Assembly: GCF_016097555.1 (NCBI RefSeq)
Contig: NC_054712.1
Coordinates: 53,302,876 to 53,366,875 of the forward strand
Direction of reading: 5' to 3'
From: Gigantopelta aegis
Taxonomy: Eukaryota; Mollusca; Gastropoda; Neomphalida; Peltospiridae
Length of the DNA stretch: 64,000 bases
Positions within the stretch are counted from its first letter, which is position 1. Every line of letters starts with the position of its first letter. The position numbers and the translations under genes are program-made. This document shows positions 45,854 to 56,942 of the stretch, one piece after another. Under the pieces are notes generated by a model. That model saw nothing but the letters and a program-made list of their open reading frames with translations. It searched no databases and had not been told where the DNA came from.

Positions 45854-46744
45854 TGACGGACACCATACATGCAATACAGTTTTATCATTCTCTTGGACTA
45901 CCACACAGAGAAATTGGGGAATATCTAGCCACAGTAAACAGAATAGTTATTAGTGAAAGAACACTTAAACGGATTTTGAAATCCGTTGGGCTTTTTAGAC
46001 GTAAATATCATTCAATCTGATATATTGGATGTTGCATTGTTCTTAGAACTGGAGATGGAACTATCTGGTCAGTTACATGGGTATAAATTTATGCATCTTA
46101 AATGCATCCAGTCAGGGTACGTTGCGAGTCAAGAAACGGTCAGGCTTCTCTTACATATTGTCGATGCGAATGGTGTTTTCTTTCGACGTAAAGGCCGATT
46201 GAAGAGAAGAACCTACTGTAATCCAGGTCCTGATTTTCTTTGGCATATTGATTCTTATGATAAACTGAAACCGTATGGTATTTGCATTAATGGCTGCATA
46301 GATAGATTTTCACGACACATCATATAGTTGGAAGCATATACGACTAACAGTGATCCTGCTGTTATTGGAAGCTACTTTATGACATCTGTCCACTCAAGAA
46401 TGGGTTGTCCTAAAAGAATACGAGCTGACATGGGCACAGAAAACGGTAATGTAAGAAGCATGCAGACTTTCCTACGCTATGACCATGACGAATATGCGAG
46501 AAGGTCGTTTATATGTGGATCTATTAACCATAATCAACGGATAGATGCTTGGTGGTCTTTTCTACGGAGACACTTAGTGCAGTTTTGGATGAATCTGTTT
46601 CAAGCTATGGAGGAAAACGACACTTTTGCTGGTGATTTCCTGGACAGGAACTTGATACAGTTTTGTTTCATGCAGATTATACAGGTTTGCTTTATGTTAT
46701 TTTATAAAAGCGACTTCGTCTTCCATGGTAGGCCTACATTGTAA
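45854..46744 (+). pseudogene. Integrase-core (rve-like) gene, fossil
   Basis: The left part (45854-46015) reads as a short helix-turn-helix region: FYHSLGLPHREIGEYL and ISERTLKRILKSVGLF. Then comes an integrase-type catalytic region: FLWHIDSYDKLKPYGICING, CIDRFSRHII and KRIRADMGTENGNVRSMQTF, then DAWWSFLRRHLVQFWMNLFQ. I know this arrangement from multicopy integrase-core genes in molluscs, cnidarians and fish; whether they belong to a mobile element or are domesticated is unclear. This copy is broken in several places and ends near 46744. No terminal repeats were found around it. A CGTACGTACG minisatellite lies directly 5' of it. Confidence 0.65.
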
Positions 46745-47110
46745 ATGATGAACTGGGAATCAACAGTGAAGTAGTCGATTATAATATCACTGTAAAGTAT
46801 TTTCCATCTTCTTAAAAATTTAATATCAATCTTGAATACCTTACAGCATGGTTGTGATTATGTTAAAGAGCAATTATAGAATCGTGCCCCCCCCCCCCAC
46901 TAAATATTCTTTAAAAATGAATATTTTGGCAGAGATTCTATAAAAAAAAAAGTGGGGCATGCAGATTAAAAAAGAAGAAATAATTGAAGTTTGAACAGTG
47001 GGGGGCAAAGCCCCACAAACCCCCTTCCAATTTTTAAGGATAGCCGTGAACCCGAAAATAGTGTAAATAATAATAATGGTGATCAAACCCTAAAATACAT
47101 CTGTGTAAAT
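46745..47110. other. No gene seen
   Basis: Includes a C-run (46887-46896), an A-run (46945-46952) and ggggggcaaagccccacaaa at about 46999, the edge of the G/C-tract repeat type. Small (gtaaataataataa)2 at 47063-47120. Confidence 0.4.
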
Positions 47111-47114
47111 AATA

Positions 47115-47422
47115 ATAACAGTGGCAGGGGCGTGCGCAGGAAATTTTGCAGGGGGGGGGGGGTCGAGGTGTCTGTCGAAGCCCGACACCGCGAGCGCCGC
47201 AGGCGCGAAGCCCGTGGCGGAGGGTCTGGGGGCCCTCCCCCCGAAAATTTTGAAAAATTGACCCCTTCTAGGGCTATTCTGAGGTGTTTTCTGCTGGCTA
47301 GCCGAGCTGCTTTCTGACCACATTAACAGGAATGTAAAAAATCGGGATATGAAAACATTTTTCGCCTTGAGCAGGGGGGGGGGGGGGTCGACCCCCTCCT
47401 CCCCGGCGCACGCGCCTGAGTG
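47115..47422. repeat. G/C-tract element, ggcgtgcgcagg termini
   Basis: Bounded by caggggcgtgcgcaggaaat and ccggcgcacgcgcctgag, with G-runs inside each end (47150-47161, 47374-47386). It contains gcgaagcccgtggcggaggg, far more GC-rich than its surroundings. Related short forms: 15596-15690, 63400-63552. Noncoding. Confidence 0.6.
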
Positions 47423-47424
47423 GG

Positions 47425-47945
47425 CCCTAAAACAATCCCCAAAACTCAGGTTTGTAGTTAAAGACAAGATAAGCAAGTTAATTGCCAAATAATTGATTGG
47501 GGCCATGATTCTATAATCGTACCGAAAAGGAGATGTGAAAAAAACAAAAGAGAATTTATAACCTTGTTACAAATATTTCCATCAATGTTTGTTTCAGAAA
47601 GTAGTCCAACATTTAAACTTATGCTCCTTGAAATAAACGTTCATGTCAATATTTAAAGGACTCGTCTTGTCCCGACATTACACAACTAGGTCAGCTGTGT
47701 TACTACGCGGACCGATGAACCATCAATTATTACACGTACGAATATAGTTCTATTTAAACAATAAACAGAAATAAGAAAGAACGAGTGAAAAGTTACCTAT
47801 AATTTTAATGATATTATTTGAAATGCCTTTCAAAGACAATGTAATAGCTAAAATTCACGAACAATGTAATATTTAATTTGCTCGTAATACGTCACAAAAC
47901 CTTCAGCGCGCCAGTTTTATCAACGAAGAAAAATGTCAAGAATTG
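47425..47945. other. No gene seen
   Basis: AT-rich. No repeat family was recognised except a weak match to the surrounding MITE-rich DNA. Confidence 0.35.
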
Positions 47946-47946
47946 T

Positions 47947-48105
47947 TCACTCAATGTCTGTGTCGTCATTGGTGTGTTTTCTTTTATTGATGTTCATGGA
48001 ATTATTCGTTGCTGAAAAATTGAAGTTTAGATTATATGTGCCTCCATAAATCATCGCTCCACTGAATAATCCGGTTGTCAGTTTATTCAAGTCATTGTTG
48101 CTAAA
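47947..48105 (-). CDS. Unrecognised short C-terminal reading frame
   Basis: Reads DFSNNDLNKLTTGLFSGAMI, then YGGTYNLNFNFSATNNSMNI and NKRKHTNDDTDIE before a stop at 47947. The upstream side runs straight into a MITE end at about 48102, so any 5' part was displaced. The amphipathic SGAMIYGGTYNLNFNF stretch and acidic tail look protein-like, but I do not recognise the family and no splice partner was found. Confidence 0.25.
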   Translation of the reverse strand, partial: FSNNDLNKLTTGLFSGAMIYGGTYNLNFNFSATNNSMNINKRKHTNDDTDIE

Positions 48106-48685
48106 GTCCACGACAGTCACTTTTCGCACCCTTCTTTTGGCTTCGTACACAATAAATATACCATATTTTACCGTAATTTCACCAGAAATCCATATTTCGT
48201 ATGTACAATTTTTTAATCAAAAGATTTTGTTCAAACACATTCATGTGCATTAGTAATGTTAAATAAATAAAAAAATTCAATAGCAATTTTGCATTGGAAT
48301 TTTTCCAATATTCTAAAAAAGGAAACGTCATGTACCCAGTTTATGGTTATTGTTAGGAGATGCAAAGTGACATTGGAATACTGACGTCATTTAAATTTAA
48401 AATTAGCTGTATTTATTACAATGCTTCGCCACATTAAAATAAAAACTAGTCTACTAACCTTGTCCCCTGTCAAGTTCCTATAACAAGCAGACAACGCTGT
48501 TTATAGGTCGGTATTTTTAAATTTTTGACAATTCTGGACAAAATGTTAATTTTAAGTTTTAAAAGATGAAAGAGATAAAAAGTACCTTTTGTCAAATATA
48601 TCATATCACAAAATTACCGTTGGAGATGTTTTATTTATTGTGTACGAAGCCAAAACAAGGGTCCAAAAAGTGACAGTCGAACTTA
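48102..48685. repeat. TAAGGTCGA MITE, second full copy
   Basis: Left end taaagtccacgacagtcac, right end aaaagtgacagtcgaactta. Internal landmarks (cttcgccacattaaaataaa; acaagcagacaacgctgttt) match 39959-40526. The termini are diverged at several sites, so this is the older copy. Confidence 0.85.
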
Positions 48686-48905
48686 ATCGTGGATTAAAAG
48701 TTCGTTGGTGAGTAGTGTTCCTGTCTCTAGTTTTGGTATCGCGCTCATTAAATTGTAATATTCATCACCGTTTTTGTCTGTTTTCAGTTCACATTTTCCA
48801 CAAAATAGAATTTTAAACATGCATAACAGTTAAGTGCTTTAATAAGCAGTTCAAACCAAGCACCAACTTTGTTTACATATCACTAAGGGCATTCCCGGTA
48901 ACCAT

Positions 48906-49596
48906 TATTCTAATTAAAATTAGCTCCACTATTACATGTGGATCTAACACCAGCCAGTTGGAGCTCATGTCCACCAATCAAAACCTTACTTGCAGAATCA
49001 TGCCAGTGATTTAAAAATAATTTGAAAACATTCCGTATTATCTTGAGGGTATACGACATGTTTCGTGTGAATTACGAATGCCTTAAAACATGTTTTATTT
49101 TATAAAATAAATAATTTGTAATGTAAAACTGAAGACTGATTTAGTTTGTTTAGTTTTTTTAATAAATAAATAATTTGTAATGTAAAATTGAAGACTGATA
49201 ACCCATCCCGTACATATTGGTTCGCTGTACTGCGGCCACTAAAATAGACTCGCCCGATATTTTTAGAATTTTTATGCTCCCAAATAACGTTATAAAAGGC
49301 GAAGTTTTAAATTATTTTTTACAGACGAAATGTTACCTGGACATTGGAGACTACGCAGTGTTGTTAGCAATCTGATTAAAATTAGTTCTACTGGTCTAAA
49401 TTAGTTCTACTGGTCTAAATAAGGCATTCGTAATTCACATGAAACATGTATACCCTCAGGATAATTCGGAATGTTTTCAAATTATTTTCAAATCACTGGC
49501 ATGATTCTGCAAGTAAGGTTTTGATTGGTGGACATGAGCTCCAACTGGCTGCTGTTAGATCCACATGTAATAGTGGAGCTAATTTTAATTAGATTG
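48906..49596. repeat. Foldback element with 9-bp target duplication (MULE-like)
   Basis: 691 bp with inverted arms of about 175 bp: attctaattaaaattagctc at the left, gagctaattttaattagatt at the right, pairing through cagaatcatgccagtgattt and gtatacgacatgtttcgtgt. ggtaaccat flanks both sides (48897-48905 and 49597-49605). Long terminal repeats plus a 9-bp duplication are the hallmark of Mutator-like elements. The centre holds a 2-copy tandem of ataaataatttgtaatgtaa and no gene. Confidence 0.85.
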
Positions 49597-49609
49597 GGTA
49601 ACCATGTAC

Positions 49610-51530
49610 TATAAATAGTAGCGTTGAATACGGCATAGTTCCGGCAGTTGAGTTGAATACGAAAAAGTGTATTTCATTTTTGTATTCAGGACTGTATTTA
49701 TATAGTAAGATTTAATGGGTATGTAATAAAATATAGAAATACAAAACTACATATATGTGGTTTTCTTCATTTCTGTATTCCACTCGTGTATTTCCTGCCG
49801 GAAACCTCTCTGGTGGCAACTGTCATGTGTAATGTTGTGTAGTACAGTCTGTTTAAAGATGTCGGCATAATTTGCCTGTATTACATTGCCAACATAATTA
49901 TTTTTCATCCAAAAGACATTTTAATGTTTATTATGCCTGATACCTTGCCAGAGACTGGGCCAGGGGCTGATTTGTCTGAACCTTAAAGGAGAGGACAATT
50001 AAGGCATTTGGCATAGTATGCATATTCAACGATATATAATGCACATTTTTGCTTAATATCAACAAGTATAATCGTATAGTTAATTAATAAAACGGTTAAA
50101 TGTGACGGCTATTATATATAACGGGCGCAGCCATTTTGTACCATCTCAGTGAGTATGCCCTCTGGCGAGCTGGTGGTTACGTAATACTTAACGCGTAACG
50201 TCAGGAATGAGCCTTAGAACTAGAGAAACACAATCTACCTGGTTTTTGCGGGATGATAAATAGTCATACAATGCAATGTTCTGTAATAATACACATCCCA
50301 GTAAGCCAGCAATAAGTATATCCAGCACTATATATATTATTTTTCAATACAAAATAAAATACCATTGTCAAAGTGGCTACACAACAAGTCGAAACAATTA
50401 ATAATGTTTTGCCCATGCATTAACCTACGTACTGAAATGATACACGGAGTGTTTTCTTAGTTAATTGGTCTATGCTGTTAGTTGCTTCTACCTGTGATTC
50501 CTGATTTGCAGGTGTGTATTTGATTGGTAACCAGACGAGCTACTTAATTGACGCTGTCTAGACACAAAAATACATACCGGTATTGTGGAATATTACCTGT
50601 CGCCCCTAAAATTGTAATGGTCATGGTTTATTACTGTAAATAGTTCTGTAAAACTTTTGATTAAGTAGACTTTTCCATCTAAAACCACATAACTGACCAA
50701 TTACGTAGTCCCAAAGAAAAGAAAATTATCACTTGGGTATCATGGGTTGTCGTTTTTGCTCCAACGTAGCATATCAATAGGCCTAATAGTGTACATTTTT
50801 TCTTTAGATTATTTAACAGAGAAAAATACTATAACCCCATTTTGTTCCGTTAATGCAACTTGAAATATATTTAGTTAAATAGTTTATTATATTATTACGT
50901 CATTTATGCCGTTTTACAAGTCAGGTTGACCAAAGAGAAGCGCCTTGTCGAAAATTACTGCTTTTGTTTACACTGTACATACAGGAGATGGTCAGGAGCT
51001 GACGTCACTTCGCCCAAGCCTTCCCACCGAACGTCACAAAAACGAAACAAAATGGCTGCCCCCCAGTTAGCAGGAATAATCATGTTTTTTTATTAATTCT
51101 AAAATTACGCGTTTTTCATTTGCTAAAGTGTCAGTATGTGTTGGTGGTCCGGGTATGCATCTTTCCAACACATAAGGCTCTTGTTTGAGTTGACCCTACC
51201 TTGGCATGTTAAACAAGTTAAGTTAAGTTATGCCTGCTATTTGTATATAGTAATGTCGCAAGCAGTGTTTTTAGTTCTTTATTCCACAGAATTTCAAATA
51301 TAATAAGTACAACTTCGAAGTGTATAATTTTTCAAGACTTTAGTAATCATGATCGTATAAATCGTATATTTGGAACTATAAAACAAAGATATGGCTGCTT
51401 ATTGATATATATTTTTATTTTTCAAATTAAAAACATTCAGCATTATGCATTTCAACGAATCTTGCTAATTCAAACTCAAAGAGCATACATGCACTTATAG
51501 TCCGTGCATTTCGAAAAGGTGTTTATGTAC
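49610..51530. other. Long stretch without recognisable features
   Basis: Almost 2 kb, AT-rich, with no gene, SINE or clear repeat. CpG is slightly raised at 50100-50220 (ggcgcagcc; acgcgtaacgtc). Runs such as gaaatgttgtgtagtacag look unique. Candidate single-copy or undetected regulatory DNA. Confidence 0.4.
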
Positions 51531-51534
51531 ATAA

Positions 51535-51965
51535 TTTAGTTTGACTTTACGTAAAAAAACCAACAACGACGTAAACAAAACAACAACAACGTAAACGCAT
51601 TTTTTTTAATAAGCAAAATACACAAGTTTTATGTTGTGATTGAAAAAACCCCAACTGTTAACAAATTAATAACAATATAATATTTAAAAATAATCTGAAA
51701 TTACAACTCATAGCGCTCATCAGTTATACGTCATAGCAAGGGAGATAACTACATTCCATTTATTTTAGTTATCTCCAATTGCTAAGACGGATAACTGATA
51801 GCAATCCAAACGCCACGAGTTGTATTTTTAGATTGTTTGTAAATATTATATTGTTATTAATTTGTTAACCATTATTGTTTAACACTAACACAGAAATAGT
51901 GCATATATTTTGCTTTATTTCAAAAATGATTTTACATTTTTTCTTACGTCAAGTCAAATTGAATT
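51535..51965. repeat. Foldback/palindromic element
   Basis: The inner arms pair strongly: aacaaattaataacaatata (51659) with tatattgttattaatttgtt (51848-51867), and taatctgaaattacaactc with gagttgtatttttagatt. The outer parts (tttgactttacgtaaaa versus cttacgtcaagtcaaa) pair less well. The centre is aagggagataact/agttatctcc. Confidence 0.7.
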
Positions 51966-52359
51966 ATTAAGGAAACACATTTTTGTAATGCTGGGACGGA
52001 TTATAAATGAGCATCGCATTTTAACAATCTCGAAAAAAAAAGTAATTTGGAAATGTACAACGAACTCTCGTGTTCCTTAGGTTAATCATTCCAACAAAAT
52101 ATTGGTAATATTACCAGCCAAGCTTAAATTAAAAGTAACTAAAATTCTACATTGAAAGTGGTGTAGAATAAAAAATCAAAAGTACATCGGTAATTTAACA
52201 TCAGTGGAATTCTGTAATCTGTATCCAACATGAACACTAAATGTACGATCTATGTATTATCATTATTACTGAACATGGTATAGGTCGTGTAATATGATAG
52301 ATCAACCCAAATCGGTAACATTCAACATAATTAAAAATATACATTCCTCATGTTCATGG

Positions 52360-52562
52360 GCGTACATGGGGAGGGGGGGGGGGGGGGGTTTCGATGGGTT
52401 CAACCGAAACCCCCCCCCCCCTGAAATCGCTTTTTTTATAATTTAATATATCTGACATTGATATCTGACATTATTATATTTACTCAACATAGAAATATAT
52501 GCCCAATATCTCTGCAATCTACTTTTGGAACCCCCCTTTTTTTCAAATCCTATGTACGGACC
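52360..52562. repeat. G/C-tract element, gggcgtacatggg termini
   Basis: Starts atgggcgtacatggggaggg, runs through a G-run (52371-52388), an inverted gtttcgatgggttcaaccga hinge and a C-run (52412-52421), and ends cccccctttttttc...ctatgtacg. Same design as 62268-62444. Confidence 0.55.
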
Positions 52563-54333
52563 ATGAGTATGCAGATCTGATAAATTACCTGATTTTTAGC
52601 CAAGCCATTTTTATACGCTGAAGGACTTCCAGAATTATAAAAGTTTGGATGCATATGACCGTTTTGTGTGTGGTTGGGTGAGGGATGTTGGTGTTTACAT
52701 CCATGATTCAGTCCATGTGATACGTGCAAGGGTGATGTATTCACAACGGCTTAGTGACACATCGCTTTATTCGTGGATTATTTTCGATAAAGCTGGTAAA
52801 GTTCTTTGTGCCCATTGTAATTGTAAAACAGGACTTGGCGAATCATTTTCTCATGTGGCATCCACGTTATTATATTGAAGCCAGTGTGAGGTTAAGACAA
52901 AACAGCACTGTGACACAGACACCAGCCTACTGGATGTTGCCTGCAACACGAACTTCTGTTGACTGTTCACCACTTAAAAACATTAACTTCACTTCGTCAA
53001 GAACTTTAAAAAAAACCCATCGGCTGGATGAGCAGGTAGATCAGCCTCCACCGAAAAAAGCAACGGAATCAACAGCTCATCAAAAAAAGGAAATTCATAG
53101 GGCTACATCAGCAAAGTTGGATGTATTTTTCTATGCAATTAAGGATGAAAAACCAGCATGCTTGTCTGTAAGAAGAGCGTACAATGAATGCTATATTCCA
53201 AAGGGACTCGAACGCAAATATCCTGTTATCCTAACTCAGATTTATTCAGATGACTCTCAGTCTGCATCCAAGTCTGAAATAATAACTCACTGCAAGTTAC
53301 TGTTTAAGGACATTACTGTCACAGAGGAAGACGTGATTAATGTTGAACTGGCCACCAGAGAACAGGCCAGTTCGAAACTGGCATAGATTTCAGACCGGTC
53401 GGGCCACAGCTTGTCGAATGAAGGCATTTTTTGTAGTACCTCATGTGAGAAGCCATCTATGAGCTTGTTGGGATCCATTTGGTATCCAGTTGAGGCAAAC
53501 TTCTCTACTGCAACACCTAGATTGGGATGCCAACACGATTTGACAGCAAGACCGGAACAGGCGAGAACAGATCACCATAACGTTCATAACCAGATGGCCT
53601 AGTGGAATGCGATTGCTGTGGTCTTGGATGTATTGAAATATTATGTCCATACTGTATGAAAGATAACGGCATAACAGATGGAAAAAATATCCTTCTTTAA
53701 AGCGGTTGACGGCAGTCTTCAGCTGAAGAGAAACCATCCATGCATTCACTGTTGCATGTTTGTAATTTTGATTACTGTGACTTTATAGTAATTATCTTTT
53801 TATCAAGAGGATTGAACCCTGCTCCGAGCTTTGGGAAACCATTGCAGAGAAGTCAACAGGTTTTTTTTTTACCTACGTCACATGCCAGAACATGTGGGTC
53901 AGCCTTTTAGCAGGAAAGCTACTACCATGACAGATACCACTAACCAGGTCGACAAAAGTAAACAGCTGGTGAGCAAGAAAAAAGTATCACTTGACACAAA
54001 TTTTAATGTGGAAAATGAAAAATCCTCAGAGTACTTTGCTCAAAGACAGTGTACCAGAACTGTCCACTGTCGACTGATCCATCAACTTCTGGTGCTACAC
54101 TTGACAAATCAGATGAAGATCCAGCACTATATTGTATTTGCAATGATTCTGCTAATGATTCACCAATGATCGCATGCGATTCAGCATACTGTCCCCACAA
54201 GCCATTTGAATGGTTTCATTTTTCTTGTATGGAATTAAAGAATGCACCCACTGGAAAGTGGTATTGTATTGACTATAGGAAGGGAGTGGCAGTGAAGAAA
54301 GTGAAATGTGCTAATAAAACTAAAAGAAAATAA
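52560..54333 (+). pseudogene. SWIM zinc finger - YqaJ nuclease - PHD finger gene, broken copy
   Basis: Three parts in order. About 52620-52880: YKSLDAYDRFVCGWVRDVGV and KVLCAHCNCKTGLGESFSHV, a SWIM-type CxC...CxH finger. About 53290-53600: VELATREQASSKL followed by remnants of a YqaJ-type recombinase/exonuclease region (SCEKPSMSLLGSIWYPVEAN; LGCQHD). About 54090-54333: a PHD finger, DPALYCICNDSANDSPMIAC, then CPHKPFEWFHFSCMELKNAP and WYCIDYRK, then a lysine-rich end. I associate SWIM-YqaJ-PHD proteins with large expanded families in molluscs and cnidarians, possibly mobile. This copy is interrupted by several breaks and is probably not functional. Confidence 0.65.
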
Positions 54334-54334
54334 C

Positions 54335-54960
54335 TTTTCAAATACAAACTACTGTACACCTGTACAGGCATTTAGTATCACTGGTGATGGGTTTATGAAC
54401 ATTGAATTTAATTATAAAACTATGTGAACTATACGTGTACTTATTACAAATTATGACGAACTCGCCCAAAATCACGTCTGCAGTTTTCTTATCAATACTA
54501 ATTGATATGAAACCCAAGCTGCACTGATGAGCCCTGGGAGGGCGAAACGTGTACACAGTCAAAACGCGAGAAAATGTTTTTACAGGCCTGAATATTGCAA
54601 GTTAAATTCAGTTATGATGATTATAATTTAACAACACTTTTATTTAGTAATTAGTTATTTTGTCAGCACCTATATAGCTGTCATTACTTTGTTACATATG
54701 GTCTGGGAAGTAGTCCAGTGGTAAAGTGCTTATCTGATGCATAGTCTGGTGTGGGATCGATCCCTGTCTGTGGGCATATTGGGCTATTCCGTGTTCAAGC
54801 CAGTGCACCACGACTGGTATATCAGAGGATGTGGTATGTGCTATTCTGTCTCTGGAATGGTGCATATAAATTAAGCACAATGTTTCAATTATAAATGTCC
54901 TAATAAAACATTTACAGGTGTGTGATGGGATTTTCATTCTTCAGTCAAATGGAACTGATG
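54335..54960. repeat. SINE (head A) and flanking DNA
   Basis: 54700-54870 is a plus-strand head A SINE (gggaagtagtccagtggtaa; gggatcgatccctgtct) that stops after gtgcatataaa, so tail and target duplication are lost. 54335-54700 shows nothing identifiable. Confidence 0.65.
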
Positions 54961-55243
54961 GGTACATATTTGTAAGGGCACAGCACACACTTGTAACACA
55001 ATTTTATTAAAAACTGGGTTTGAACTGTCAGTTTTTGTTATAAGATAATCAATAGGACATGTCCTAGGTCCGATCGGTTTATAGCTTAAAGCCAAGTAAC
55101 CTAGCCAAAGCCTCCATCTTTCACTTGTTTCTTTAGTTTCTTCACCCTGACGCGCGATTATAATAGGAAGCCTAAAAAAAAAATCCTTTATTTTCTCTCC
55201 CGTAGCGGGCATTACAACTGACAATGTCACAAGTAGTCGGCAT
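54960..55243 (-). pseudogene. THAP-domain fragment
   Basis: From an ATG at 55241-55243 the minus strand reads MPTTCDIVSCNARYGRENKG, with C-x4-C as at the start of a THAP zinc finger. After a ten-base A run (55174-55183) the frame changes and continues FFFRLPIIIARQGEETKETS and ERWRLWLG, resembling the family block FRLP-I-NQGE-TKELSE-RR--WL. The rest of the domain is not recognisable. THAP domains bind DNA and occur in P-element-like transposases and in host factors. A decayed copy is most likely. Confidence 0.5.
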
Positions 55244-55249
55244 AATGTT

Positions 55250-56015
55250 GGTTCAGGACGAATGAAAACTAACAAACAGGTTCGACAAATAGGCCTAGCT
55301 ATTATGAGGTGTTGATGCCTTCCAACATGGACGACCGCTATGGAACTTGGGTAATCTAGTATGACGCGTAACCCTGCTGGAGAAAATTACGGGTATCCTT
55401 TTCAAGAAAACTGTTGACTTTGTTTAAACAAGTAAGTGTTATTTATTACAAAGGAACCGTGTACTTTTGAGAAGATATAGATCAATTTTATCTATTGAGA
55501 TCGTGTTAGGGAGCGCACTAGTTAGTTCTGCACTTGTAAAATTTGAAATGGTACTTCCGACTTCGCGTCATGTCTTGGTTCTTGGGCACAGCTGGCCTCA
55601 GATTACAGTTATCTTCCCATTTGGTTGTCCAAAATCCGGAAATTTGACCGCGCAAGTAGTCTGCTGTTTGACTGTGATTATTTCATGGCAGACAGCTATG
55701 CAGTGGGGTCATTTTGGCGCTTTTGAGGCCACTCACCTTCACTCAATGTTGTTTCATGAACATTTAACATACTATCAATTTCATTATGTTATTATATGTA
55801 TGTCAGAAAGGACAGTGAACATAAAAACGGCCGCCTGAGTAGTTACCGGGCGAGCCAAATTTCATGCCAGTACTTGTTTATGTTCTCCGTTATATAGTTC
55901 TATTGAGTGAAGAAGCATCGCTGCAGCAAGATGCGGTAATAAAGGTGGAACTATTGTTAACGGGATTACTGTTAAGACACAGGGGATCTCAGGTGCAGGG
56001 TTAGGACCAAGCAGC
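55250..56015. other. No recognised gene
   Basis: Higher GC than most of the window (55500-55740). A 123-codon plus-strand open stretch at 55467-55838 includes VLVLGHSW but shows no family I can name. Possibly a remnant of a mobile element linked to the THAP fragment. Confidence 0.3.
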
Positions 56016-56021
56016 AGAAAC

Positions 56022-56683
56022 AATCGTGTTTTATTTAACGACGCACTCAACTCATTTTATTTACGGTTATGTGGCGTCAGACATATGGTTAAGGACCACA
56101 CAGATATTGAGAGGAAACCCGCTGTCGTCACTTCATGAGCTACTCTTTCTGATTAGCAGCAAGGGATCTTTTATATGCGCCATCCCACAGACAGGGTAGT
56201 TCATACCACGGCCTTTGATATACCAGTTGTGGTGCACTGGCAACGGCCTCGGTGGCGTCGTGGTTAGGCCATCCGTCTGCAGGCTGGTAGGTACTGGGTT
56301 CGGATCCCAGTCGAGGCATGGGATTTTTAATCCAGATACCGACTCCAAACCCTGAGTGAGTGCTCCGCAAGGCTCAATGGGTAGGTGTAAACCAGTTGCA
56401 CCGACCAGTGATCCATAACTGGTTTAACAAAGGCCATGGTTTGTGCTATCCTGCCTGTGGGAAGTACAAATAAAAGATCCCTTGCTGCTAATTGGAAAGT
56501 AGTGGCGACAGTGGGTTTCCTCTCAAAATCTGTGTGCTCTTAACCGGAGTGCGTCGTTAAATAAAACATTTCTTTGGTGCATTGGCTGGAGCGAGAAATA
56601 GCCCAATGGGCCCACCGACGGGGATCGATCCTACACCGACCACGCATCGAGCGAAAGCTGTACCGCTGAGCTACGTCCCGCCC
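56022..56683 (-). repeat. SINE (head A, tail 1) interrupted by a head B SINE
   Basis: Outer copy: tail aaacaatcgtgttttattta at the left, head gagctacgtcccgcccc at the right, B box gggatcgatccta. It is split at tggtgca[c/t]tggc, which appears at both edges (about 56230-56241 and 56576-56587). Confidence 0.9.
56242..56575 (+). repeat. Nested SINE, head B with tail 1
   Basis: acggcctcggtggcgtcgtg to gcgtcgttaaataaaacatt and tcttt. B box gggttcggatcccagt intact. Opposite in orientation to its host SINE; the 12-bp duplication shows direct retroposition into it. Confidence 0.9.
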
Positions 56684-56942
56684 CTAATGTTCAATACTAC
56701 CTATCCAACATTTTTTAAAATTTAGAAACAAAAGTGAATAATATATTGGTACATGAAAAAGTATTTTAAATGATATAGCAATAATTAAATTAAATAAAAG
56801 CGTATCCTGCATCGAGCTTGCAACAAAACATATAACTGATTTTTACTTTTAAAGTCACCAAAGGCATTTTGTAGTCGTAATATCAGTTCAAATGAAGAAA
56901 CATGTTCCAACGTGCAACTGTCAAATTTTAGGCTATATCCAT

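Noticed and set aside
55467-55838. 123-codon plus-strand frame as a gene
   Set aside because: No recognisable domain, no splice evidence, and composition unlike the confirmed exons.
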